Assembly (NCBI RefSeq): GCF_013426205.1 | Contig: NC_089422.1 | Coordinates: 3,596,001-3,660,000, forward strand | Reading direction: 5' to 3' | Length of the DNA: 64,000 bases | Source of the DNA: Metarhizium brunneum | Taxonomy: Eukaryota > Ascomycota > Sordariomycetes > Hypocreales > Clavicipitaceae | Shown here: piece after piece, positions 35,501 through 44,210 of the stretch | Layout of the letters: each line of letters opens with the position of its first letter | Numbering within the stretch: position 1 is the stretch's first letter | The notes under the pieces: generated by a model | The model's database searches: none | What the model saw: only the letters and a program-made list of their open reading frames with translations | What the model was told of the DNA's origin: nothing | Position numbers and translations under genes: made by a program

Positions 35501-38098
35501 TGCTGGTCGTCGCATGTACAACTCAGGGCTCAGCCACCAGTCATGAATGTAAATGACATCCCTGGCCATGTTAATTGCCCGGGAGACATTCCACATGTAG
35601 TCCCTGCCATCTACGAGCCACTGTGCGAAGACTCCATTTCGGACAGGCGCGAAACTGCCGAATCGCTTCTTCTCGTACCATGCAGTCTGTTTGAGCATTT
35701 CATTGATTGAGTCCTCAAATTGTTTCATGACGGACTGATATCTTGAAAACAGACGTACTTTGCGTTCGGATGTATGGAGTGTCAGAGTATGGTGCTTTTG
35801 GGGGAGTGCCTCAACAGTGAGGTCAATCTCCTTTGCCTTATCTTTTGAGCCGATCTGTTGAAGCGCATTCTTCTTGGAGCTGATGCTGAATTTGGAGTCG
35901 ACCAGATACACGTCATAAATATTCATGTTTTCTGGTGACTCGACACAAACTATATAGCTCTGGCGAACCAAGAACCACTTACGGCTATGGCGAGCAATAA
36001 CCTTTGCTGGGGTCAGGACTCGGCGGAAATCAAGTCCCTTGGATGACTGTATGTGCAGATATCCCTCTTTGCCATGATAGCTCCCCTCTGCAGCAAGACG
36101 GACACCAAGAGCAGACAGCTCCAGAAATCGACAAAGGCGGTTGCTATCAGCTCTGAACATGAGCCATCGTATCATTTCTGATAGGTATTTTTCAAGGATG
36201 CGTCTTTGTTTTTCCACGTAGCGTTGTCTGCGGGTGGCTATGTCGATAGCTTGAGCGGTGCCTTCAGCATTTGACAGCTCCCCGGGGTCCGTAAATCCAG
36301 TTGAGCGTCGTCTCATGCCCCATAAATTGGCACGCGACTTTTTTCTCGTCGGCTGGTGCTGCTCGTCATGTGTGCCGTCTCCATGGTCCTCGGGCGCGGT
36401 ACCCTCTCCGCCTGTGCCTTCTCCAGCAGTTTCATCGCCTCGAACACTGGCCCGTTCATCCTCGTCGCTATCATCATCCTTGTTCCGAGCTCGACGCAGA
36501 TACGGGAAGGCAGAATAAGGGAACTTGGGCTGCTTCGGGCGCCCTCCAAGATCACGGCCGAGCATATACTTGTCATTGTTGAGAGCAAATCTGTACCTGA
36601 AATGAAGATTGTAGATATCCCTGATGGTTCGAATCACTGTCCAGCACATTCGACTCGGGCCACTGCCGTATTCGAGTTCCATGGTGAAAATCCAATGTCT
36701 GTCTTTATCGTCATCCGGGATCGGGGAACTATCTTTAATTTTGAGCTTCAGTTGTTCGAGGAGAACAGGGATCCTCTTATTCCCGTGCTCGTCCCTTTGA
36801 ATCATACTAGCAAGCATCAAGACTGCCGGCGCGCCAGCTCTGAGCTCTGCCATCAGTTCCGCTGATTTGAAATAATCGAATCGATCCTCCTTCTTCTGCC
36901 GCAAGAGCTTCAGTGTACTTTTTACCTGCTTCCACTTTTGTGCGCCAAAGTTGGAGGCTCGCTCAGAGTTAAAGAATGGCCGGCGAGGCGTCATAGCATC
37001 ACCATCAGAAACGCCGCCTCCGCCGAATACAGTGATTCGTCGCAAATGGCCATTGCGGCGACCTACAACAGCAGAACTTTCCATGTCGTTCAGGTCATCA
37101 CCTTCGCCAGGCGGTTGCGTGGTCGTTCCCATGAATGAGTGTCCACGCCTGAATGGTCGTCGTTTAGGACCGCTCCTAGTGTCCCCTTCTGATAATACCT
37201 GCTCAGGGTTTTCGGACGCCATGGAGGTATCTGGCATACTAGCCCGACGCCGGAGTAGGCGGTTATATGCGCCCCAGGTGTCCGCATCGCTTGCGAAACG
37301 ACTTGGTGTTGATGGCGTCGATGGAAGGCCCTTTGCGAACCGCCTCATTCTGCGTTTCTTCTTCTTTCGCGTGCCATTCTCCGGGATAGCTGATTCATCA
37401 GCAGTCTCGTCGACGTCAGCATCAGCATCAGCATCGACATCGGCCTCGGCGTCAGACTGCTCTTCAGTAAGAATATTGGGAAGCCGAGTGCCGAAGCGTG
37501 TTGAAGTAGGGGAGTTGGTAGCGGATTGAGAAGCAGACTCGGCGAATGGTGGTGCAATTGGAGATTTCAGAGATGGAGTGCTGGGCGCGCTGGCCAAAGC
37601 CTTGATCTTGGACATTATGGACAAGCTCTTGTGTCTTCCAGGAGTTTCGGGTCCATCCCATGAACCTTGACGGCTGTGACCGCCTGCAGACAGCAGCTGG
37701 GGATCTTGCCTCGCAAACTGAACACTTCTTCTCCCAGCTGCAGCAGAGCCATCATGGTCTCCTGAAGAAGCGGCGGGGATTTCGACACTGTGCTCTGCCT
37801 CGCCAGGGGATGGCTGAGACCTCTTCTGGTCTACTTGGCCAGGTGCAACCTCATGGCCGTTTGCGGTAGGGGACACATCTTTGTGTTGTTGCCCCCCATT
37901 CCAGTAATCTGATGCTTCCGTATTTGGCTTTGTGTTCTCATAGCTCTCGGTCGGATCAGTCGATACGGGTTGTAGGCGAATCGGGGGGCTGGGGGGCAAC
38001 TGAACTCGAGAGAGGAATTCGGCACTTGAGGGAGTTGCATTCTGCGGTGTTGTGCTCATGGGAGACACCGAGCCCTCCCGATGATGATTTTTTGCCAT
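32582..38098 (-). CDS. pld1: Phospholipase D1 (Spo14-type, PX-PH-HKD)
   Basis: The enzyme cleaves phosphatidylcholine to phosphatidic acid and choline, and is stimulated by PIP2. Yeast Spo14 is needed for sporulation membranes. It is a single 1838-codon exon. A long disordered N-terminus (about 1-420) includes a Ser/Thr-Pro-rich start and an Asp-Ala repeat near residue 220-235 (DADADADVD). A PX domain starts near 430 (PVLLEQLKLKIKD, YNLHFRYRFAL) and a PH domain near 677 (EGYLHIQSSKGLDFRRVL to about 800). Two HKD catalytic motifs follow: HHEKICIVDHDVAFLGG near residue 935 and IHAKTIIVDDRVALIGSANI near 1240. The C-terminal 450 residues are mostly disordered, except for a segment with DPLLTSFIDDIWNRAALNN and PYDWLLTEEQNGNW. 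The absence of introns in 5.5 kb is striking next to its intron-rich neighbours. Confidence 0.95.
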   Translation of the reverse strand: MAKNHHREGSVSPMSTTPQNATPSSAEFLSRVQLPPSPPIRLQPVSTDPTESYENTKPNTEASDYWNGGQQHKDVSPTANGHEVAPGQVDQKRSQPSPGEAEHSVEIPAASSGDHDGSAAAGRRSVQFARQDPQLLSAGGHSRQGSWDGPETPGRHKSLSIMSKIKALASAPSTPSLKSPIAPPFAESASQSATNSPTSTRFGTRLPNILTEEQSDAEADVDADADADVDETADESAIPENGTRKKKKRRMRRFAKGLPSTPSTPSRFASDADTWGAYNRLLRRRASMPDTSMASENPEQVLSEGDTRSGPKRRPFRRGHSFMGTTTQPPGEGDDLNDMESSAVVGRRNGHLRRITVFGGGGVSDGDAMTPRRPFFNSERASNFGAQKWKQVKSTLKLLRQKKEDRFDYFKSAELMAELRAGAPAVLMLASMIQRDEHGNKRIPVLLEQLKLKIKDSSPIPDDDKDRHWIFTMELEYGSGPSRMCWTVIRTIRDIYNLHFRYRFALNNDKYMLGRDLGGRPKQPKFPYSAFPYLRRARNKDDDSDEDERASVRGDETAGEGTGGEGTAPEDHGDGTHDEQHQPTRKKSRANLWGMRRRSTGFTDPGELSNAEGTAQAIDIATRRQRYVEKQRRILEKYLSEMIRWLMFRADSNRLCRFLELSALGVRLAAEGSYHGKEGYLHIQSSKGLDFRRVLTPAKVIARHSRKWFLVRQSYIVCVESPENMNIYDVYLVDSKFSISSKKNALQQIGSKDKAKEIDLTVEALPQKHHTLTLHTSERKVRLFSRYQSVMKQFEDSINEMLKQTAWYEKKRFGSFAPVRNGVFAQWLVDGRDYMWNVSRAINMARDVIYIHDWWLSPELYMRRPACISQKWRLDRLLQKKAREGVKIFIIIYRNVEAAIPIDSEYTKFSLLNLHPNIFVQRSPNQFKKNQFFFAHHEKICIVDHDVAFLGGIDLCFGRWDSPQHPIVDDKPTGFEMTEQPKDAEHCQLFPGKDYSNPRVQDFFRLNEPYEEMYDRSKVPRMPWHDVSMQVVGQPARDLTRHFVQRWNYLRRGRKPTRPLPFLLPPPDAKLDELEALGLTGTCEVQILRSATTWSLGTDETEHSIQNAYIKMIEDSEHFVYMENQFFITSTEAYNTKIVNRIGDALVERIIRAHKNEEDWRCAIMIPLMPGFQNTVDEQEGTSVRLILMCQYKSICRGEQSIFGRLRAVDIEPEDYIGFYCLRQWGVMSNDALVTEQLYIHAKTIIVDDRVALIGSANINERSMLGTRDSECAAIVRDTDMIESTMAGKPYQVGRFAHTLRLRLMREHLGLDVDEILEEERQQELDRDVFEKEMEEIYREDNADIGVGSSKTRQDSLLTPRQRSFNYELDMEHAKALQDTSLPSSESESESEAGSKKGKEADVGLSPQQKKQQRLDVSGYGEDQWKLAEQSGLDEGRDSVIVGGREVLVHGMNTEGRGTICQPKPPHELVIMSDNRHLGNEGPGTGDLPPMPAMNRRTTEQLGLLRPAQLPPLPVADDTDIGGPAVHVDPTTGRPKSGAFHPMAADITPTDISKDCMRDPLLTSFIDDIWNRAALNNTKIYRRVFRCMPDSEVRTWQEYREYVDYGTRFRASMEGKPNGEESESKAETNNQVESTAGGAGIGAPGPEAIVAAAKEKTMKQLPFLEQDMGKLDITVAQNGDGELNEKSMEPAQQPRGPLDSNPVQRSEKIADASPTTVPNGHVGVPVPEEAPAKLLEPQASRNTDRKTAFATLDKPPSRETPNIPSQAQFGSVKKRRRANTKGSRRGFSLEDMPSRADAEELLKLVQGNIVQFPYDWLLTEEQNGNWGYQVDGVAPLSI

Positions 38099-38892
38099 TC
38101 ACGACCGTAGAGCTTGTTTTGCTGGCTTACGATATTCGTGTGGGCGAAGATTGAACGACAAGCATGAGCGAGAATGCTAGCGTTGTAATGTTATATACGC
38201 CTGGTTGAAATAGCGTGTCCACGACACATGCTGAAATAAGGGTCGGGAACTGCGATATGCAGCGCAGAGTTGATCTTTATCGCTTCGGTTCCTATAGGAG
38301 TTCGGGGTGTACACAATACATTCAATGTGGGACAGCCTGAGCAGGCGGCCGCGGCTTTGACACCTGGACGATGAACACAGCGATTGTAGCCCAACGGGCG
38401 AGAAGCGTGTTCCAAGCAATGGCGAATACCCGCAGTCGATCCCAGTATGCTGTGCTCGCAGAGGTCTCACGGGATTGCAGAATTGCTTTAGCTATTCCCA
38501 GGCCACATGTGACGAAGATTCGATGTGGTGACCAGCCGTAGCGCGGTTGAGCGGTCAAGTCGTGGTGCACGTGGGTTTAGAAATGGACGGTGACGGTTCC
38601 AGGGAAGGATGAGGCCAATGATCCAGTGACCCTGAATGAATGTTCCAAGTGTCAACCGGTGGAGTCGGGGGATGCGGCACCGTTAGCCCCACTCCAATCA
38701 AGTGCCAATTGGTCGTCCCAACAACTACTCTGTACCTACAAGGGAGGCAGGTACTGGCGTGCCCTGACGGTCCAAGTGGGTACAGCCTGTCTGGTGCATT
38801 GTCGATTGGACTCCGTGGTGGTGCCCCACCTTTAGACAACCCTAACCCTTGATATTTTCTCATATCTCAACTTTCATCTCCGTCACCCTTCA
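38099..38892. other. Upstream region of pld1
   Basis: About 800 bp between the pld1 start and the end of a pseudogene, holding the presumed pld1 promoter. It includes a telomere-like CCCTAACCC near 38840. No gene is recognised. Confidence 0.5.
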
Positions 38893-39860
38893 TCACAACT
38901 CTCTCTTTACCAATGTAGCCGTTTTCACAATCGGTCTACGAATGTCTCCCTCCTGACTGCCCACTGCGTTCTCAAATGTGGATCCATTTGCTAGCTCGCC
39001 ACATCTTGCTTCAACATATTGGGATGGGAGTCTCTTCACCCTTGGCCCGGCCCTCCGCGTCACCACGAGATATGTCGCCATTATTGCCCAGTCCATATTT
39101 TGGTCCGCCTTCAATGCAAGCAAAGGCTGCTTCTTGTTGAATACAGCAAGGGTGTCTTCATGCAGGTGGATCCACCTTTCATGCCGTAGCTTCCTTAAAC
39201 CTTTCTTTCACATACGTGGCCAAATTGGTCTTACCCGCCAGCTCTAGGAAGGTGCTGAAATTGGTGGCTAGTTGTTTATGGACATTCTCTAGGGTAAAGA
39301 GCATTCGACGAAGGTACATGTATTGTCTAACTCAGGAGGCGGCCCTCGTAGCCTGTGTTGAAAATATGATATTTTGTCCTCATTGGAGAAGCCTCGAAGC
39401 AAGAACCGCACGACCAGGTAAGCCCACGGAAAGATGTCTTGGGTTCTGTTGTAGTCCGAGAGATAATTTCATGCGCTAGGTCTTTATTTCCAGCTTTTGG
39501 TTGTCCAATCTCGGTGCTTCGCCCAGTTTATCGTCAATGTTCATGTTGGTGTCGTCGTTGGTTAGGTCTTGCAAGTAGTTGGCGGTAGAGTTTTCGTGAA
39601 ACAACATTTGAACCCAATCAAAAGCCTTGCTGCGTGCGGCAACTACCCTCGATTCGGCTGATTGACCTGGTTGAAGTGAATCGGGCGCAGAATTCTCTCT
39701 TGCTTGTGCCGGGCGAGTTTAGGAAGGTTGTCCGTGTAGTTCTCGACAGCCTTTTTTAACAGATGGTATGTTTGTTGTTCTCCAGACTCATTTTTGCAGA
39801 GCTCGATGGTCCAGGACATGAGCGTAGTTGAATCGCTGAGAGACTGACCAGCACCATGGC
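38893..39860 (-). pseudogene. Decayed protein gene with alternating reading frames
   Basis: Five consecutive stretches read like protein but lie alternately in two frames and are closed by stops. In order on the minus strand they are: about 39860-39643 (MSWTIELCKNESGEQQ, ARHKQERILRPIHFNQ); 39658-39476 (VVAARSKAFDWVQMLF); 39470-39330 (DIFPWAYLVVRFLLRGFSNE); 39330-39190 (MLFTLENVHKQLATNFSTF, YVKERFKEA); and 39186-38893 (RWIHLHEDTLAVFNKKQ, MDWAIMATYLVV, RLPSQYVEARCGEL). I found no GT..AG introns that join these frames. The likeliest reading is one protein of at least 300 residues broken by about four small insertions or deletions. I do not recognise the family. Assembly errors would be an alternative explanation. 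Confidence 0.5.
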
Positions 39861-41216
39861 TGCATTCACAGGGATAGTGCTTGCCCAGTCAAGTCCCCCA
39901 GAAACACCTTACGTCCTTGGGCAAACAAACAAGTAAACGCCATTGTTCTTTTTTATGCTCCGTGCCTGATTCAAGGTTGGCTGCATGTGATGATCTGATG
40001 CACCAATGCATTGACCCCGCTCCAACTGTCCATGTCAGCTGGTCCCTACGGAGTACAGTCAATGGCACTAGTGGGCGTCTCCAGGCGTCTCCAGGCTTCG
40101 CCATCACCCGCCATCCACCAACCTGACCTGCCGACTGTGGCACGGCCCGCTGGCCCGCTCCCCCGCAGGTCTCCAGCCTCCAGACTGGATGTCATTCTCC
40201 CAACTGCTGTGACAATCTCCTCCATACAACGTCGGCGGCTGAACTGTCAACTTCAGCTGAAGCACCTTGACACCTCCTAGACGACTTGGCCGGTTGGGTA
40301 GTGATTCAGCCATGGCGTCTCCCAGCACAAACCACGTCCAATGGGCGTAGTAATTGGTAGCTTTGTAGACCATCCAACATGGAATCACTACAAGGCATGG
40401 CCGGTCCTAACCTTGAGCCTACTCCGTACAACCAGACAAATCTCTTTGCCCACATTTCTTGCCCACGTCACAGGAGATATCCTGAAATTCTGACCGTCCG
40501 AAAGACCAGGACGAGGGCTATGATTGCGGGCACTCCGTATTAGATGTGCTCTCGGGCTACACTGCCACTGGCACGATTATTGCTGGAGTGCTCCGGGCAA
40601 GGGAGGCGACGGCCAAAAATCCGCTTTTGTAGTGAAAAGTTCTGGGCGAGACATCTCATTTCGTCAATATCGGATATTTGGCACCAAGGCCGCTTTTATT
40701 GTACGTCAGTGTGGCGTCGCTGAAAAAAAGAAGGAAAGAAATGAGAATCGCCCGATGTCCAGACTCCAAACCCTGCCAATCACAGCCCCTGTACTGACTA
40801 ACGCTGCATATCTGCGTCCAAGAAATCACCAAACGAGTCTCGACAGTTACGTTCTCCCTACTCCGTACTCTTGTATATTGATACCTCTCCAATCCATGGT
40901 TCCATGCGGCCACATGATTGCCAGACAATCTCCAGCAGTTGGTTCCCACTCTGTGCGAACGTGCAGCCATCGTCCTGCCAGGTATCATTATCCCGCTCGC
41001 TGCCAAATATGTGATACAGATGTGTCACTTCTTCGAGCGACCCTTGCGATTCGAAAAGAGACATTGGCTGCAGATCTTGACGCACATCGATGCGTTTATT
41101 CGGTCGTCAACACAACCCACACGCCAGATCTGGCTTAAAGACATGCTGTCCCGTCGGAACGCTGCTCAATTTACCATCCAACCTAAATATTTCGTCATGT
41201 TTACTTGATCGGCATC
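39861..41216. other. Gene-poor stretch with clustered TACTCCGTAC motifs
   Basis: About 1.35 kb with no recognisable gene. ACTCCGTA or its complement occurs at 40047, 40431, 40532 and 40861. A short direct near-repeat (GGCGTCTCCAGGCGTCTCCAG) lies near 40075. Open frames on both strands are short and mutually overlapping. Confidence 0.5.
40047..40868. repeat. Cluster of TACTCCGTAC / GTACGGAGTA motifs
   Basis: The 8-mer ACTCCGTA or TACGGAGT occurs four times in about 820 bp (40047, 40431, 40532, 40861). Three of these extend to TACTCCGTAC or TACGGAGTAC. Further copies are at 411, 32516, 43043 (with a partial second copy directly after), 59288 and 62131. By hand count that is about nine in 64 kb, against about two expected for an 8-mer on both strands. 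Function is unknown. Confidence 0.5.
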
Positions 41217-42160
41217 ATGCCTGGTCACGGGTTGCAAAGCTGCCACAATGATCCTCTGCCACAGCTTGATGTGACGGGAGACTGTCCGCATATCCCCCAA
41301 AGAGCCAAGATGATCGCAGGAAGCGAAACGACCTCTACCCAGGCGCAAGTCGACACGACAACCTCCGGCTCAATCACTTCCAGCCTAACCTCCAACATCG
41401 TCGATGAGTTAAAATCCTCGGCCCAGTTGCAGCAGGAAGAGAGGAAATCAACAACGAGTGGAAAATCCGCAGGTTCGATCCGCGGCCTTGCGAAACGCAG
41501 TTCTCGGACTTTAGATGACTCCTTTTCTCCAGAAAACGCGGGCCGGCCAGAGGATACGTGGGACATGGCGGCAAATCCCATGCCTGTGCACTGTGAAGGT
41601 GATGGTGTAACATATGTGCCGCCTCCACAGCTGTTCAAGGCGGGCATGTACCGAGACGAGACGCACGGGAGTCTAATCCCCGGAGGCCTGGGCGACTCTT
41701 TCTCCGCCAATTCACAGTCGAAGATAGACTTAAGTTGTCCTCTGGAAAGATCATCATCAAAGAACGAATCAGATGGCCGAAGCATAGACTCGGCATCCGG
41801 GCCGAACACGGCGAATCAGAACTATACGTCACAGCCAGCCAGAGACGAGCCATCCGATACTGAGTGCTTTTGGATGTCGGACTGCTCAGAAACCGTTCCC
41901 ATTCTAGAAGATAGACACCACTTTCTGAACGTCAAATCGGGCAAAGTAAGAGATGCCCTAGTACGATTGGATCGTTGGCGGTCACGCTGGGCCAACAGGC
42001 ATATGCGGCAAGTTTCGGTCCAGAAGAATTATACCCAACACATAGCGACGCGCTCCCACGACGACGACTCGTCCTGCGGAAGAAAGAATGGCACCAAGTC
42101 TGGGAAGAAGGGCGTGACCCATGGCCCAGAGAGGACTACGACCAAAGGAGGAAAAGATAA
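41217..42160 (+). CDS. Hypothetical protein with uncertain exon structure
   Basis: A long open frame from 41217 (or the next in-frame ATG at 41310) encodes a Ser/Thr-rich, probably disordered protein with segments such as NIVDELKSSAQLQQEER and DTECFWMSDCSETVPILED. A possible 53-nt intron (41946-41998, GTAAGA..ACAG) would join it to a frame reading RRLVLRKKEWHQVWEEGRDP, giving 296 aa. The intron lacks a clear branch site. Protein-like sequence continues beyond the stop in yet other frames (KITQAFERTYSGG near 42140-42195; FYDELDTAKQRLSTVAGFRY near 42306-42365). The locus may therefore extend to about 42614 with more introns, or be broken by frameshifts. No family is recognised. It lies in a gene-poor island next to a clear pseudogene, which favours decay. 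Confidence 0.35.
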
Positions 42161-44047
42161 CCCAGGCCTTCGAAAGGACGTATTCAGGTGGCCCGGCGGA
42201 CATGCAGGTCAACGAGGGCTCAGCAGCCGTACTGTCCTCTCCCCGCGTTGGCCTGCCCACATGCCGAGAAAGATGCGATGAAGTCTGGCGACAGTCATTC
42301 ATACGTTTTACGATGAACTCGACACGGCAAAGCAGCGTCTCTCTACTGTCGCCGGCTTCCGGTATACTCGTTGCGTCTCAGTGAACTTTTCGGAGAGAGA
42401 AAAACTGAAGGGTCGTCATGCCACAGATAACCTTGGTCAGAGGCGCGGCGATTTTTGCCATTCGAAAGAGCCCTCTGGAGCAGCAAGGAGCAACTCATGG
42501 GAACGGGGAGAATGGTTGGAGGATCAATGGCTCACTATTCTTGGCAAACTGCTTCTGGTCATCCCGGGAGCCACCCTCTGCTCACGTCAACATCGATTTG
42601 GATGTAGAGTTTGAAACCGTCTTTGTGTTACTGGAGGATTGCTCATACGAAAATAATGAAAAAAAAGGGAGGTGGGGGATATGCTTACATACAGCGGAAA
42701 GGCCAACGTCTGATTTCGCATGGGGAATGAGAACAGATGAAAAGTTCCACCAAGTTAATGGGGCAATGCTGTGATTAGGACACGTTACCATACGTATAGA
42801 TAGATGGCAGTGAGAGTTAGGGAGTATTGTGTTCAGATTTGCATTCTGCCTACTATACTAGTAGGAGTTGAAAGTGTCTTTATAGATTGATGTATGTATT
42901 TTCTTTATATCCTGTCACGTGTCTTCGGGGTTGTAAGGAATTCAAGCTTGATTCATGAGCGCACTATTGACATTTGTCGCAAAGTTCTATGGCTAGAGCC
43001 AAGCAGCCCGTAAGCTGTCAAGTGGGGACGAGCGAGCAGAATACTCCGTACTCCGTGCTCGTCTCAATTGATACATCAACGCGCAGCAGCCAGTCACCCA
43101 CTGCACATGATGAACAATCCACCACACGCAAATATGTATTTCCTCCATCAGCAAAAAGTAAGTTACACTGGCCCAGCAGCGACTCGATCCAAATACCGAG
43201 GGCCTCATCCCATGCACTCGTGTTGCTGGGGGGCCAATGGAGTGCGAGTAGTTACGGAGCGCCTGTTGTTGAGACTGTCTGGATTGGCTGATGGCTTGGA
43301 TTGGCTCCATCAATGGATTGGCTCCCGACGGGTTCCCCTGAGTGCCGAGAAGCAAAAAGTATCAAGTAAAGTCAATAAGTTAATTAACTGGCCAATGTGC
43401 CCAGGCACCACTCGTCTCCCCCCACTGTCAACAAATGCCACCAGACTTTCAACCCTCCCAACGCGCCGCCAATAGCGTAACACCGTCAACCCGCTCAGTA
43501 CAGATATTGAAGTGTCAACTGGTCTCTCCGCTCTCCACTTCTGTGCTCCAAGCGCAGGAAGCCACTCGTTGTGTCTGCACATCGCCAAACCAGCTTTCTC
43601 ACTTTCCTTCTTTTCCTTCAATGTTTGCTTCAGCCCTGTAGCCTGATCACGCATCTGGTCGCGGTAGACTCAGCATCATCATAGCCCAGGTTGTGAGCTC
43701 TCTCAGCCGCGCTACATGACCTGAATATTTTGCTGCCTCGGTTTCCTATTTATTTATTCATTTTTTTTTTCCTTTCCTCTTCTCTGCTCTCCTTAATTCT
43801 TTTAAACTCGTACAAAGGCCACAGTGCCTCCCGCCGCTATAATGTCCCGATATTCGCTACGCCAAACGCCTAGGTACCTTGAAAACACCCATGGGAGAGG
43901 ATGGCGGGACGGTTGGCATGCCATTGGCTTCAATGCAAATTCGCACCTGGAGCCAGGCACAAGCCCGCCAATTCCGCCAAACAGTAGCCTTCTGGTGAAT
44001 GAACACGGGCTAATTGGATATACAGGAAGAAGGAACTCTTCGAAGGC
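42161..44047. other. Gene-poor region upstream of erg4
   Basis: The first 450 bp carry protein-like fragments in shifting frames, discussed with the preceding hypothetical gene. The rest has no recognised gene. TACTCCGTAC is followed by a partial second copy at 43042-43056. A T-rich tract lies near 43760. An upstream ATG frame (43842-44210) overlaps the erg4 start and is listed separately. Confidence 0.5.
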
Positions 44048-44210
44048 ATGGTGGAAACACCTACCGCGTCGCGGCGGTCATCGCGTCGCCAGTCCTCGTT
44101 CCCCCCTGAGCTGCTATCCGACGCCGACAACGACTCGAGCTCGGCCGGCGACGTGTCGACACGCACTCGGTCTTTGCGCCGCCGCACCGCCAAGTTCACC
44201 GAAAGCTTGA
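43842..44210 (+). other. Upstream ATG frame overlapping the erg4 start
   Basis: An ATG at 43842 opens 122 codons that read past the erg4 start (44048) in a different frame and stop at 44210. If it lies in the erg4 mRNA leader it would hinder initiation at erg4, as an overlapping uORF. The peptide has no recognised features. Whether transcription starts upstream of 43842 is not known from sequence. Confidence 0.3.

Noticed and set aside
38829..38850. Telomere-like CCCTAACCC string
   Set aside because: A single partial unit repeat is too short to claim an interstitial telomere.
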